A stretch of DNA of 64,000 bases, taken from assembly GCF_010686765.1 (NCBI RefSeq), contig NZ_JAAGWF010000010.1, positions 62,001 to 126,000 of the forward strand, written 5' to 3'. The notes beneath the pieces are model-generated. The model was not told the DNA's origin and did no database searches. It was given only the letters and a program-made list of their open reading frames with translations. This document shows positions 23,486-31,395 of the stretch, piece after piece (position 1 is the stretch's first letter; every line of letters starts with the position of its first letter). Source of the stretch: Geodermatophilus sabuli. GTDB lineage: Bacteria; Actinomycetota; Actinomycetes; Mycobacteriales; Geodermatophilaceae. A program made the position numbers and the translations under genes.

Positions 23486-26400
23486 ATGACCACCACCTCC
23501 GCCGGTCCCTCGACCGCCGCCGTCGGCACCAGACCGCTGGCACCGGCCGTCTACCGCGGTGGCTCCCCGCCGCCGGTCCGGACCTTGTGGGACGTCGTGG
23601 AGGCCACCGCGCTGCGCCATCCGGGGGCGCCGGCCGTCGACGACGGCTGCTCGGTCCTCACCTACGCGGACCTGCTCCGCGAGGTGCGGACGCGTGGCGA
23701 CCGGCTCGCCGCCGCGGGGGTGGGCCGCGGCGACCGGGTCGGCATCCGGATCCCGTCGGGGACCGCGGACCTGTACGTGTCCGTCCTCGCCGTCCTCGCC
23801 GTCGGCGCCGCCTACGTGCCGGTGGACGCCGACGACCCGGACGACCGGGTCGACCTCGTCCTCGGCGAGGCGGAGGCCTGCGCGGTCGTGGGTCCCGGCG
23901 GCGAGGTCGTCCCCCGCGCCGGGCGCCGGGCCGGGCGCGGCGCCGGACGGCCCGGGCCGGACGACGACGCGTGGGTGATCTTCACGTCCGGCAGCACCGG
24001 GACGCCGAAGGGCGTGGCCGTGTCGCACCGCAGCGCCGCCGCCTTCGTGGACGCCGAGGCGCGGCTCTTCCTGCGCGCCGATCCCCTGGGCCCCGGGGAC
24101 CGCGTGCTGGCCGGCCTGTCGGTCGCCTTCGACGCCTCGTGCGAGGAGATGTGGCTGGCCTGGCGGTCGGGCGCCTGCCTCGTCCCGGCGCCCCGGGCGC
24201 TGGTGAAGGCGGGCCCGGAGCTGTGCGGGTGGCTGGCGCAGCGGGGGGTCACCGTGGTGTCGACGGTGCCGACGCTGGCGTCGATGTGGCCGGTGGCCGC
24301 ACTCCGCGGGATCCGCCTGCTCATCCTGGGCGGGGAGGCGTGCACCAGCGAGCTGGCCGACCGGCTCACCGCGGCCTGCGCGGAGGTGTGGAACACCTAC
24401 GGGCCCACCGAGACGACCGTGGTGGCCTCGGCCGCGCGCCTGTCCCCGGACGAGCCGGTCCGCATCGGCCTCCCGCTCACCGGCTGGGACCTCGCCGTGG
24501 TCGACCCCGCCGACGGGCGACCGGTGACGTGGGGCGGCACCGGCGAGCTGGTGATCGGCGGTGCCGGAGTGGCCCGGTACCTCGACGCCGGGAAGGACGC
24601 CGCCGCCTTCGGCCCGCTGCCCGCGCTCGGCTGGGCGCGCGCCTACCGCAGCGGTGACCTGGTGCGCGCCGATCCGGCCGGGCTGCACTACGTCGGCCGC
24701 GCCGACGGCCAGGTGAAGATCCGCGGGTACCGGATCGAGCTCGGGGAGATCGAGTCGGTGCTCGCACGGGTGCCCGGGATCGCCCAGGCGGTGGTGGCCA
24801 CGCACGAGCCGCAGCCGGGTCTGGTCGAGCTGGTGGGGTACTACACCGTCGCGGCCGGCGGCGTCGTCCCCGACCCGCGGGCCCTCCGGGACCAGCTGCG
24901 CGCCCTGCTCCCGGCGCACATGGTGCCGACGCACCTCCAGGTGCTGGCCGAGATACCGACCACGCGCAGCGGCAAGGTGGACCGCTCGCAGCTCCCGCCG
25001 CCGACCGGCCGGCTCGCGCGCGGCCAGCTGCCCGACGCGGAGCAGCCGGCGTCCCCCCTGGAGCGGGCGCTGGCCGGGGTGGTCGCCGACGTGCTCGGGG
25101 TCGACCGGGTGCCCGTGGACGCCCACCTGTTCGACGAGCTGGGCGCCAGCTCGCTCGCCGTCGCCCACCTCTGCGCACGGGCCCGGGACACCGGCGGGCT
25201 GCCCCCGGTCTCGACGCGGGAGGTCTACCTGCACCCGACGGTCCGGGAGCTGGCCGGGGCGCTCGCCATCGCTGCGGCGACCGCACCCGCTCCGCCGTCC
25301 GAGCCGCAGCCGGCGCCGCCGGCCGCCGTGGGCACCGCGCGCTACCTGCTCTGCGGGGTGCTGCAGCTGCTGGCGCTGCTCGGCCAGGTGTTCCTGATGG
25401 CGATCCTGGTCGACGCCCTCCTCCCCCGGCTCGCCGCCGACGCCGGCCTGCTCGGGACCTACCTCCGCTCGGTCGCCGTCGGGGCCGTGGTGTTCCTGGT
25501 GCTGTGCCTCGTCCCGATCGCCGCCAAGTGGCTGCTCGTGGGGCGCTGGCGGGCGCGGGAGATCCCGCTGTGGACCGTCGGCTACGTGCGCTTCTGGCTG
25601 GTCAAGACGCTGCAGCGGACCAGCCCCCTGACCCTGTTCCGGGGGTCGCCGCTGTACGTGCTCCACCTGCGCGCGCTGGGCGCCCGGATCGGCCCGCGGG
25701 TCGTCGTCCTCTCCTCCGCCGTCCCGGTGTGCACCGACCTGCTGACCATCGGCGCGGACACCGTCATCCGGCGGGACGTCGCGTTCTCCGGTTACACCGC
25801 CGTCGCCGGCCGGATCCGGACCGGGCCGGTCACCATCGGCCGCGGCGCCTTCGTCGGTCAGCGCAGCGTGCTCGCCCCCGGGTCGGCGCTCGGTGACGGC
25901 GCGCAGCTGGGGCACAGCTCCTGCCTGTACGGAGACCAGTGCGTGCCCGCCGGCGAGTCGTGGCACGGCTCCCCGGCCCAGCCGACGGACGTCGACCACC
26001 GGCGGATCGGACCGGCTCCGTGCAGCGCGCGGCGCCGGGCCGCCTTCGCCGCCGGTCAGCTCGCGGTCCTGCTGCTGGTGACCGTGCCCGCCGGCCTGGC
26101 CCTCGCCGGTGTGCTGCTGCGCGAGTTCCCCCTGCTGGCGGAGCTCGCCGACGGCGCCACGAGCCTCGGGACCGGCGACTTCTACCGGAACGCCGTCGTG
26201 CTGGCCACGGTGCTCTACCTCGGGGCGCTGCTCACCGGCCTGGCCGTGGTCACCACGGTCCCGCGGGTGCTGAGCCTGCTCGTCCCGCCGGGGCGGACCC
26301 ACCGCCTCTACGGGCTGCGTCACTGGGCCCACCGGGCGGTCGAGCGGCTGACCAACGTGCCGGTCTACCTGCAGCTCACCGGGGACAGCTCCTACGTCGT

Positions 26401-27490
26401 CCACTACCTGCGCGCGCTGGGCTACCGGCTGGGTGAGGTCGAGCAGACCGGGTCCAACTTCGGTTCGGCACTGCACCACGAGACGCCGTACCCGATCACC
26501 GTCGGGCGGGGCACGCAGGTCTCCGACGGGGTCGCCTTCGCCGACGCCGAGTACTCGAGCACGTCGTTCCGTGTCGTGCCGGTGCAGGTCGGCGCCCGCA
26601 GCTTCTTCGGCAACTCGATCGCCTACCCCGCGGGGGCACGGGTCGGGGACAACTGCCTGGTCGCCTCCAAGGCGATGATCCCGCTGGACGGGCCGGTGCG
26701 GCAGGACGTGGGCCTGCTCGGCTCGCCCTGCTTCGAGATCCCCCGGACGGTCGAGCGGGACACCAGCCTGGACCGGTTCCGGGTGGGCGAGGCGTTCCGC
26801 CGCGGCCTGGCGGCCAAGAACCGGCACAACCTCGCCACCATCGGCCTGTTCCTGCTCGTGCGGTGGGGCCACTCCGTGGGCCTGACCGTGCTCGGCCTCG
26901 CGGCCTGGGACCTGCACGCCGACCTCGGCGTGCTGGCCATCGTCGGCCTGGTGGTCACGGGCGTGCTGTTCAGCGTGGCCTACGACCTGACCGTCGAGCG
27001 GCTGGTGGTGCGCCGCCCGCTGCGGCCGCGGACCTGCTCGATCTACCAGCCCTACTTCTGGTGGCACGAGCGCTACTGGAAGCTCATGGCGCCGTCGCAC
27101 ACCCTCCTGCTGTTCAACGGCACGCCGGCCAAGGGGCTGGTCTGGCGGCTGCTCGGTGCCCGCGTGGGGCGGCGGCTCTACGACGACGGCTGCGGCATCG
27201 CCGAGCGCTCCCTGGTGACCATCGGCGACGACTGCGTGCTCAACGCCGGCACGATCGTCCAGTGCCACTCCATGGAGGACGGCACCTTCCGCTCCGACGC
27301 GGTCCACATCGGCTCGGACTGCACGCTCGACGTCGGTGCCTACGTCCACTACGGGGTCACCATCGGCGACGGCGCCGTCCTCGCCCCCGACGCGTTCCTC
27401 ATGAAGGGCTCGGCGGTGCCCGCCGGCACGCGGTGGGCCGGCAACCCGGCGGCGGAGACGCGGGTCGCGGCGAGCGCCCCCCGGAGCTGA
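23486..27490 (+). CDS. Pls/PosA-family non-ribosomal poly(amino acid) synthetase
   Basis: 1,334 residues, close to the ~1,300 of Streptomyces poly-epsilon-lysine synthetase Pls. An adenylation domain (~30-515) has A3 FTSGSTGTPKG, Asp216 in AFDAS, TYGPTE, GQVKIRGYRIELGEIE and Lys497 in SGKVDR. A carrier domain (~535-605) has LGASSL with Ser556 as the pantetheine site. About six membrane segments separate three left-handed beta-helix/acyltransferase-like domains (~720-830, 960-1090, 1200-1320). There is no condensation or thioesterase domain. In Pls these tandem domains polymerise one basic amino acid at the membrane. Substrate here is not assigned. RBS AGAGGAGGG. A PPTase follows 20 bp downstream. 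Confidence 0.92.
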   Translation: MTTTSAGPSTAAVGTRPLAPAVYRGGSPPPVRTLWDVVEATALRHPGAPAVDDGCSVLTYADLLREVRTRGDRLAAAGVGRGDRVGIRIPSGTADLYVSVLAVLAVGAAYVPVDADDPDDRVDLVLGEAEACAVVGPGGEVVPRAGRRAGRGAGRPGPDDDAWVIFTSGSTGTPKGVAVSHRSAAAFVDAEARLFLRADPLGPGDRVLAGLSVAFDASCEEMWLAWRSGACLVPAPRALVKAGPELCGWLAQRGVTVVSTVPTLASMWPVAALRGIRLLILGGEACTSELADRLTAACAEVWNTYGPTETTVVASAARLSPDEPVRIGLPLTGWDLAVVDPADGRPVTWGGTGELVIGGAGVARYLDAGKDAAAFGPLPALGWARAYRSGDLVRADPAGLHYVGRADGQVKIRGYRIELGEIESVLARVPGIAQAVVATHEPQPGLVELVGYYTVAAGGVVPDPRALRDQLRALLPAHMVPTHLQVLAEIPTTRSGKVDRSQLPPPTGRLARGQLPDAEQPASPLERALAGVVADVLGVDRVPVDAHLFDELGASSLAVAHLCARARDTGGLPPVSTREVYLHPTVRELAGALAIAAATAPAPPSEPQPAPPAAVGTARYLLCGVLQLLALLGQVFLMAILVDALLPRLAADAGLLGTYLRSVAVGAVVFLVLCLVPIAAKWLLVGRWRAREIPLWTVGYVRFWLVKTLQRTSPLTLFRGSPLYVLHLRALGARIGPRVVVLSSAVPVCTDLLTIGADTVIRRDVAFSGYTAVAGRIRTGPVTIGRGAFVGQRSVLAPGSALGDGAQLGHSSCLYGDQCVPAGESWHGSPAQPTDVDHRRIGPAPCSARRRAAFAAGQLAVLLLVTVPAGLALAGVLLREFPLLAELADGATSLGTGDFYRNAVVLATVLYLGALLTGLAVVTTVPRVLSLLVPPGRTHRLYGLRHWAHRAVERLTNVPVYLQLTGDSSYVVHYLRALGYRLGEVEQTGSNFGSALHHETPYPITVGRGTQVSDGVAFADAEYSSTSFRVVPVQVGARSFFGNSIAYPAGARVGDNCLVASKAMIPLDGPVRQDVGLLGSPCFEIPRTVERDTSLDRFRVGEAFRRGLAAKNRHNLATIGLFLLVRWGHSVGLTVLGLAAWDLHADLGVLAIVGLVVTGVLFSVAYDLTVERLVVRRPLRPRTCSIYQPYFWWHERYWKLMAPSHTLLLFNGTPAKGLVWRLLGARVGRRLYDDGCGIAERSLVTIGDDCVLNAGTIVQCHSMEDGTFRSDAVHIGSDCTLDVGAYVHYGVTIGDGAVLAPDAFLMKGSAVPAGTRWAGNPAAETRVAASAPRS

Positions 27491-27510
27491 GCCGCCGGGG
27501 GACGGCCGCG

Positions 27511-28200
27511 ATGATCGAGCAGATCCTGCCGCCGGCAGCCGCGTCCGCCGAGGCCTGGGGCGACCTGCCGTCGGCGACCCCCGCAGCGGGCGAGGAGGCA
27601 CTGCCGGGCCGGGTGACCCCGGCCCGGCGCGCCGAGTTCGCCACCGGCCGCGAGCTGGCCCGTCGCGCCCTGGCCGGGCTGGGACTGCCGCCCGCCCCGG
27701 TCCCCCGCGATCGGTCCGGCGCTCCCGTCTGGCCGTCCGGCGTGGTCGGCAGCCTGACCCACTGCCCCGGCTACCGGGCCGCCGTGGTGGCGCGGCGGCG
27801 CGAGCTGGGCACGGTCGGGGTGGACGCCGAGCCCGCGCTGCCCCTGCCCGACGGCGTGCTCCCGGTCGTCGCCCGGCCGGACGAGCGGACCGCCCTGCGC
27901 CGGCTGGCGGTCGAGTGCGCGGGGACCTGCTGGGACCGGTTGCTGTTCTGCTGCAAGGAGGCGGTCTACAAGGCGTGGTACCCGCTGACCGGCGGCTGGC
28001 TGGACTACGCCGACGTCCGGGTCGTCCTGGGCCGGCACGGCACGTTCTCCGCCACCCTGCCCGCCGGCCAGGGCCCGCTGGGGAACGGCCTGCGCGGCCG
28101 CTGGCTGGCACGCGACGGCCTGCTCGTGGTCGCCGTGGCCGGCCGGGCCGCCGCGGGTCCGGCGCCGGCCGTCAGCGGGTGCGGCGCAGCAGGGCCATGA
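27511..28200 (+). CDS. 4'-phosphopantetheinyl transferase (Sfp/EntD type)
   Basis: 229 residues. The EntD-like order is clear: GSLTHCPGYRAAVVA, then TVGVDAEP (magnesium-binding Asp and Glu), then LFCCKEAVYKAWYPLTG with the W/F-x-x-KEA-x-x-K core. It transfers phosphopantetheine from CoA to a carrier-protein serine; the obvious local client is Ser556 of the upstream synthetase. It is 20 bp behind that gene with GCCGGGGGACGG before the ATG, forming a two-gene operon. Its 3' end overlaps the convergent rsmB gene by 29 bp. Confidence 0.92.
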   Translation: MIEQILPPAAASAEAWGDLPSATPAAGEEALPGRVTPARRAEFATGRELARRALAGLGLPPAPVPRDRSGAPVWPSGVVGSLTHCPGYRAAVVARRRELGTVGVDAEPALPLPDGVLPVVARPDERTALRRLAVECAGTCWDRLLFCCKEAVYKAWYPLTGGWLDYADVRVVLGRHGTFSATLPAGQGPLGNGLRGRWLARDGLLVVAVAGRAAAGPAPAVSGCGAAGP

Positions 28201-29527
28201 ACATGGCGTCGGTGCCGTGCCGGTGCGGCCACAGCTGCCCGTAGCGGCCCCGGGCGACGTCGGGGACCTCCGGGAACAGCGGGGCGACCGGCAGCACCTC
28301 GACGTCCTCCCGGGCGGCCGCGGCGTCGGCCACGTCCACCGTCTCGGCCGTGTGCGGGGAGCAGGTCACGTAGGCGACCACCCCGCCCGGGCGGACCGAG
28401 GTCAGGGCCCCGTCGAGCAGGGCGGTCTGCAGCTCGGCCAGCGGCGCGACGTCCTCCGGCGTCCGGCGCCAGCGCACCTCCGGCCGCCGGCGCAGGGCCC
28501 CGAGCCCGGTGCAGGGCGCGTCGAGCAGCACGCGGTCGAAGGAGCCCGCCGGCCACGGCGGCTGCCGCCCGTCGGCGACCAGCACCTCCACGTCGTCCAC
28601 CCCGTCCAGCGCACGGCGCACCAGCTCGGCCCGGTGCGGTGCGCGGTCGGCCGCGGTCAGCCGGACGCCGTCCGGGCGCACGGCCGCCAGCAGGCCGGCC
28701 TTTCCCCCGGGACCGGCGCAGGTGTCCAGCCACGCGGTGTCGGAGCCCTCCAGCGGGACCCGGGTCAGCAGCAGCGCGGCCAGCTGGCTGCCCTCGTCCT
28801 GCACGGCCGCGGCACCGGACCGGACCGACGGGAGCCGGCCGGGGTCCCCACCGCGCAGCCGGACGGCGTACGGCGACCACGGCCCCGGCTCTCCGCCGGA
28901 CTCCTCGGCCAGCCGGTCGCGGGCCACCCGGCGCGCGACGAGGTGGACCTCGGGCGCGGTGTCGTCGGCCAGCAGGGCGGCCTCGAGCTCCGCCTCGCCG
29001 CCGAGCGCGTCGCGCCAGGCGTCGACGATCCAGCGCGGGTGGTCGGTGGCCAGCGCCAGCCGCTCCTGCGGCCCGCCGCCCAGCCGCTCCAGCCAGGCGG
29101 CGCGGTCCCCTCCGGCGGCGACCTTGCGCAGCACCGCGTTGACCAGGCCCGAGGCGCCGGTGCCGACGATCGCGCGGGTGAGGTCCACGGTGGTCGCGAC
29201 CGCCGCGTGCGCGGGCACCCGCAGGTCCAGCAGCTGGTGGGCGCCGAGCCGGAGCAGGTCCAGCACGCGCGGGTCCAGCTCGGCCAGCGGGCGGGAGACC
29301 AGCCCGGTGAGGACCGCGTCGAGGGTGCCCTGGGCGCGCAGCGTGCCGTAGGCCAGCTGGGTGGCGAACGCCGCGTCCCGCGGCTCGAGCTGCCGCTCGC
29401 GCAGCAGCTGTGGCAGCAGCAGGTTGGCGAACGCGGCGCGGGAGGAGACACCGTCGAGGACGTCGTAGGCGGTCAGCCGGGCGCCGTCCAGCCGCGGGCG
29501 GGGCGCCTTGCGGGGCGGGCGGCTCAC
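28172..29527 (-). CDS. rsmB: 16S rRNA (cytosine-967-C5) methyltransferase family protein
   Basis: 451 residues. The N-terminal NusB-like RNA-binding domain spans ~15-145 and the SAM methyltransferase domain ~220-450. Motifs: [14 protein letters not shown] (SAM loop), [17 protein letters not shown] (first Cys) and [11 protein letters not shown] (catalytic Cys in a TCS context). It modifies 16S rRNA using SAM. The GTG start overlaps the fmt stop (GTGA); it is last in the def-fmt-rsmB operon. Confidence 0.95.
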   Translation of the reverse strand: MSRPPRKAPRPRLDGARLTAYDVLDGVSSRAAFANLLLPQLLRERQLEPRDAAFATQLAYGTLRAQGTLDAVLTGLVSRPLAELDPRVLDLLRLGAHQLLDLRVPAHAAVATTVDLTRAIVGTGASGLVNAVLRKVAAGGDRAAWLERLGGGPQERLALATDHPRWIVDAWRDALGGEAELEAALLADDTAPEVHLVARRVARDRLAEESGGEPGPWSPYAVRLRGGDPGRLPSVRSGAAAVQDEGSQLAALLLTRVPLEGSDTAWLDTCAGPGGKAGLLAAVRPDGVRLTAADRAPHRAELVRRALDGVDDVEVLVADGRQPPWPAGSFDRVLLDAPCTGLGALRRRPEVRWRRTPEDVAPLAELQTALLDGALTSVRPGGVVAYVTCSPHTAETVDVADAAAAREDVEVLPVAPLFPEVPDVARGRYGQLWPHRHGTDAMFMALLRRTR

Positions 29528-30453
29528 GACCCCACCCGCTCACCGGACGCGGGGCGGGCGCCCCGGGCCCAGTCGGCGGCGGGGAGCACCCGCTTGCCGG
29601 CCGGCTGGACGTCGCCCAGCCGGACCGCGCCGCGGCCGGTGCCGACCAGCACGCCCGTCGGCCCCACCGACAGCTCGCCGGGTGCCAGGCCCAGGGACGT
29701 CGGCAGCGGCTCGACCGGGCCCAGCCGGAGCCGGTCGCCGCGCCAGGTGGTCCAGGCCCCCGGGGCCGGGGTGACACCGCGCACCCGCCGGTCCACGACG
29801 TACGCGGGGAGCTCCCAGTCGACCCGGGCGTCGGCCGGCTCGATCCGCGGGGCCAGGCTGACGCCCTCGGCCGGCTGCGGCTCGGGCACCAGCGTGCCGG
29901 CCGCGATGCCGTCGAGGGTGGCCAGCAGCAGTCGCGCGCCGCTGACCGCGAGCCGGCCGAGCAGGTCACCGGCGGTGTCCCGCGGCGCGACCGGCTCGGT
30001 GACCACGCCGTACACCGGCCCGGTGTCCAGCCCGGCCTCCAGCAGGAAGGTCGACGCGCCGGTCACCTCGTCGCCGGCCATGACGGCGTGCTGCACGGGC
30101 GCGGCGCCCCGCCAGGCGGGCAGCAGCGAGAAGTGCAGGTTCACCCAGCCGTGCCGCGGCAGGCCGAGGGCCGCCTGGGGCACCAGGGCGCCGTAGGCCA
30201 CCACCGGCGCGCAGTCGACGCCGAGGTCGGCGAGCGTGCCGAGGAACTCCGGGTCGCGGGGGGCCCGCGGCTGCAGCACCGGCACGCCCGCGGCGTCGGC
30301 GCGCTCGGCGACCGGTGAGCGGCTGACCCGGCGGCCGCGGCCGGCCCGCGCGTCGGGCCGGGTGAGCACGGCGGCGACCTCGTGCCCGGAGTCCAGGAGC
30401 AGGTCCAGCGAGGGGACGGCGACCTCCGGCGTCCCGGCGAAGAGCAGCCTCAG
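29524..30453 (-). CDS. fmt: Methionyl-tRNA formyltransferase, probable CTG start
   Basis: 309 residues if started at CTG 30453. It formylates initiator Met-tRNA. Motifs: [18 protein letters not shown] at the N-terminus, [19 protein letters not shown] (folate and catalytic region), LDTGPV and the C-terminal OB domain. The family begins with M-R-(L/I)-x-F-A-G-T-P, which aligns exactly with CTG-AGG-CTG here. A strong GGAGGTGA lies 6 nt before the CTG, and CTGA overlaps the def stop like the other junctions in this window. ATG 30501 would add 16 unusual residues and overlap def by 52 bp. Confidence 0.9.
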   Translation of the reverse strand: MRLLFAGTPEVAVPSLDLLLDSGHEVAAVLTRPDARAGRGRRVSRSPVAERADAAGVPVLQPRAPRDPEFLGTLADLGVDCAPVVAYGALVPQAALGLPRHGWVNLHFSLLPAWRGAAPVQHAVMAGDEVTGASTFLLEAGLDTGPVYGVVTEPVAPRDTAGDLLGRLAVSGARLLLATLDGIAAGTLVPEPQPAEGVSLAPRIEPADARVDWELPAYVVDRRVRGVTPAPGAWTTWRGDRLRLGPVEPLPTSLGLAPGELSVGPTGVLVGTGRGAVRLGDVQPAGKRVLPAADWARGARPASGERVGS

Positions 30454-30983
30454 TGGGGGCTCACCTCCACGCGCGGGACCCAGGCGCCGTGGCCGGCCCA
30501 CTCGGCCTCGGCGATGACCGCGAGCGCTGCCGCCCGCGCCTCCTCGTCGAGCCGGTCGACGAACAGCACGCCGTCCAGGTGGTCGACCTCGTGCTGGACG
30601 GCCCGGGCGAGCAGGTGCGAGCCCTCCACCCGCAGCGGCTCGCCGTGCAGGTCGACGCCGGTCGCGGCCACGTGCAGGTGCCGTCGGCAGTCGAAGGAGT
30701 AGCCGGGGATGGACAGGCAGCCCTCGGGCCCCTCCTCGACCTCGTCGCCCACCGTCGTCACGACCGGGTTGACCAGGTGGCCGACCTCGCCGTCGACGAA
30801 CCAGGTGAACACCCGCAGGCCCACGCCGAGCTGCGGTGCGGCCAGCCCGGCGCCGCCGGCGGCGAACATGGTGTCGGTCAGGTCGGCGACGAGCTGCTCG
30901 AGCTCCCGGTCGAAGTCGACGACCGGGCTGGCCGGCGTCCGCAGCACCGGGTCGCCGTAGAGCCGGATGGGGGTCACGCTCAC
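30450..30983 (-). CDS. def: Peptide deformylase
   Basis: 177 residues. It removes the N-formyl group from nascent proteins. All three motifs are present: [20 protein letters not shown] (metal Cys) and [12 protein letters not shown] (HExxH). GTG 30983 is 6 nt behind TACGCT on the minus strand, a leaderless-type promoter, which makes def the head of def-fmt-rsmB. Confidence 0.95.
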   Translation of the reverse strand: MSVTPIRLYGDPVLRTPASPVVDFDRELEQLVADLTDTMFAAGGAGLAAPQLGVGLRVFTWFVDGEVGHLVNPVVTTVGDEVEEGPEGCLSIPGYSFDCRRHLHVAATGVDLHGEPLRVEGSHLLARAVQHEVDHLDGVLFVDRLDEEARAAALAVIAEAEWAGHGAWVPRVEVSPH

Positions 30984-31010
30984 CGGGCCAGCGTAGGTGG
31001 CCGCCTGCGA

Positions 31011-31053
31011 GGTCCCGCCACGAGCGTGCGAGCGGTAGGGACAGGGGGTCCTT
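31011..31053. terminator. Hairpin element, copy 4 of the dispersed family
   Basis: On the minus strand it runs from AGGACCCCCTG to GGCGGGACC around a CGCTCGCACGCTCG core. It touches the stop codon of the 79-residue gene and lies upstream of the def promoter, so it probably insulates the two. Confidence 0.5.
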
Positions 31054-31292
31054 CAGCAGGCGGCCAGGAGCCGCCCCGCCGGCGTGGCGAGCAGCAGGCC
31101 GAGAGCCCGGTCCGGCCCGCCGCTGGGGTCGTCACTGCCGAGGACCCGGGACAGCAGGACGGCGATCGCCGCGACGACCACCAGCACCACCAGGGCCACC
31201 AGCGCGCGGATCGCCCACCGCCGGAGGTCGGAGGGACGGGGCCCGTCACCGCCCGCGGGCGAGTCGCCGGGCTGTGGGTTCGACGCTGTCAC
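31053..31292 (-). CDS. Small single-pass membrane protein, unknown
   Basis: 79 residues: a Pro/Gly/Asp-rich N-terminus, basic DLRRWAIR, one strong membrane helix ([18 protein letters not shown]) and a short C-terminal part with a terminal Cys. GGGGAGGAG lies 6 nt before the GTG. It lies between priA and def with hairpins on both sides. No family is recognised; the ribosome site and membrane helix support a real gene. Confidence 0.5.
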   Translation of the reverse strand: MTASNPQPGDSPAGGDGPRPSDLRRWAIRALVALVVLVVVAAIAVLLSRVLGSDDPSGGPDRALGLLLATPAGRLLAAC

Positions 31293-31304
31293 GCAGACTC
31301 CTCC

Positions 31305-31373
31305 CCGGTCCGCGGCACGCGGACCGGCAGTCAGGGGCCCGTTCTCAGCACCTGGCCGGGGCCTACCCCGGCC
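31305..31373 (-). terminator. Two successive hairpins downstream of priA
   Basis: GGCCGGGG-CCTA-CCCCGGCC (31354-31373) is a perfect 8-bp stem 22 bp after the priA stop. A second dyad with 9-bp arms (31305-31313 and 31319-31327, loop GGCAC) follows. Together they probably end the long metK-priA transcript. Confidence 0.7.
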
Positions 31374-31395
31374 GCGTCGGGCTGACACCCGCCAC

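Noticed and set aside
23291..28111. Very long open frame of 1,606 codons on the minus strand opposite the synthetase gene
   Set aside because: High-GC coding DNA suppresses stops in other frames. The plus strand holds clear, complete protein domains, and this frame is a compositionally biased Arg/Pro/Gly shadow. The same holds for the 1,404-codon minus frame at 4057-8271.
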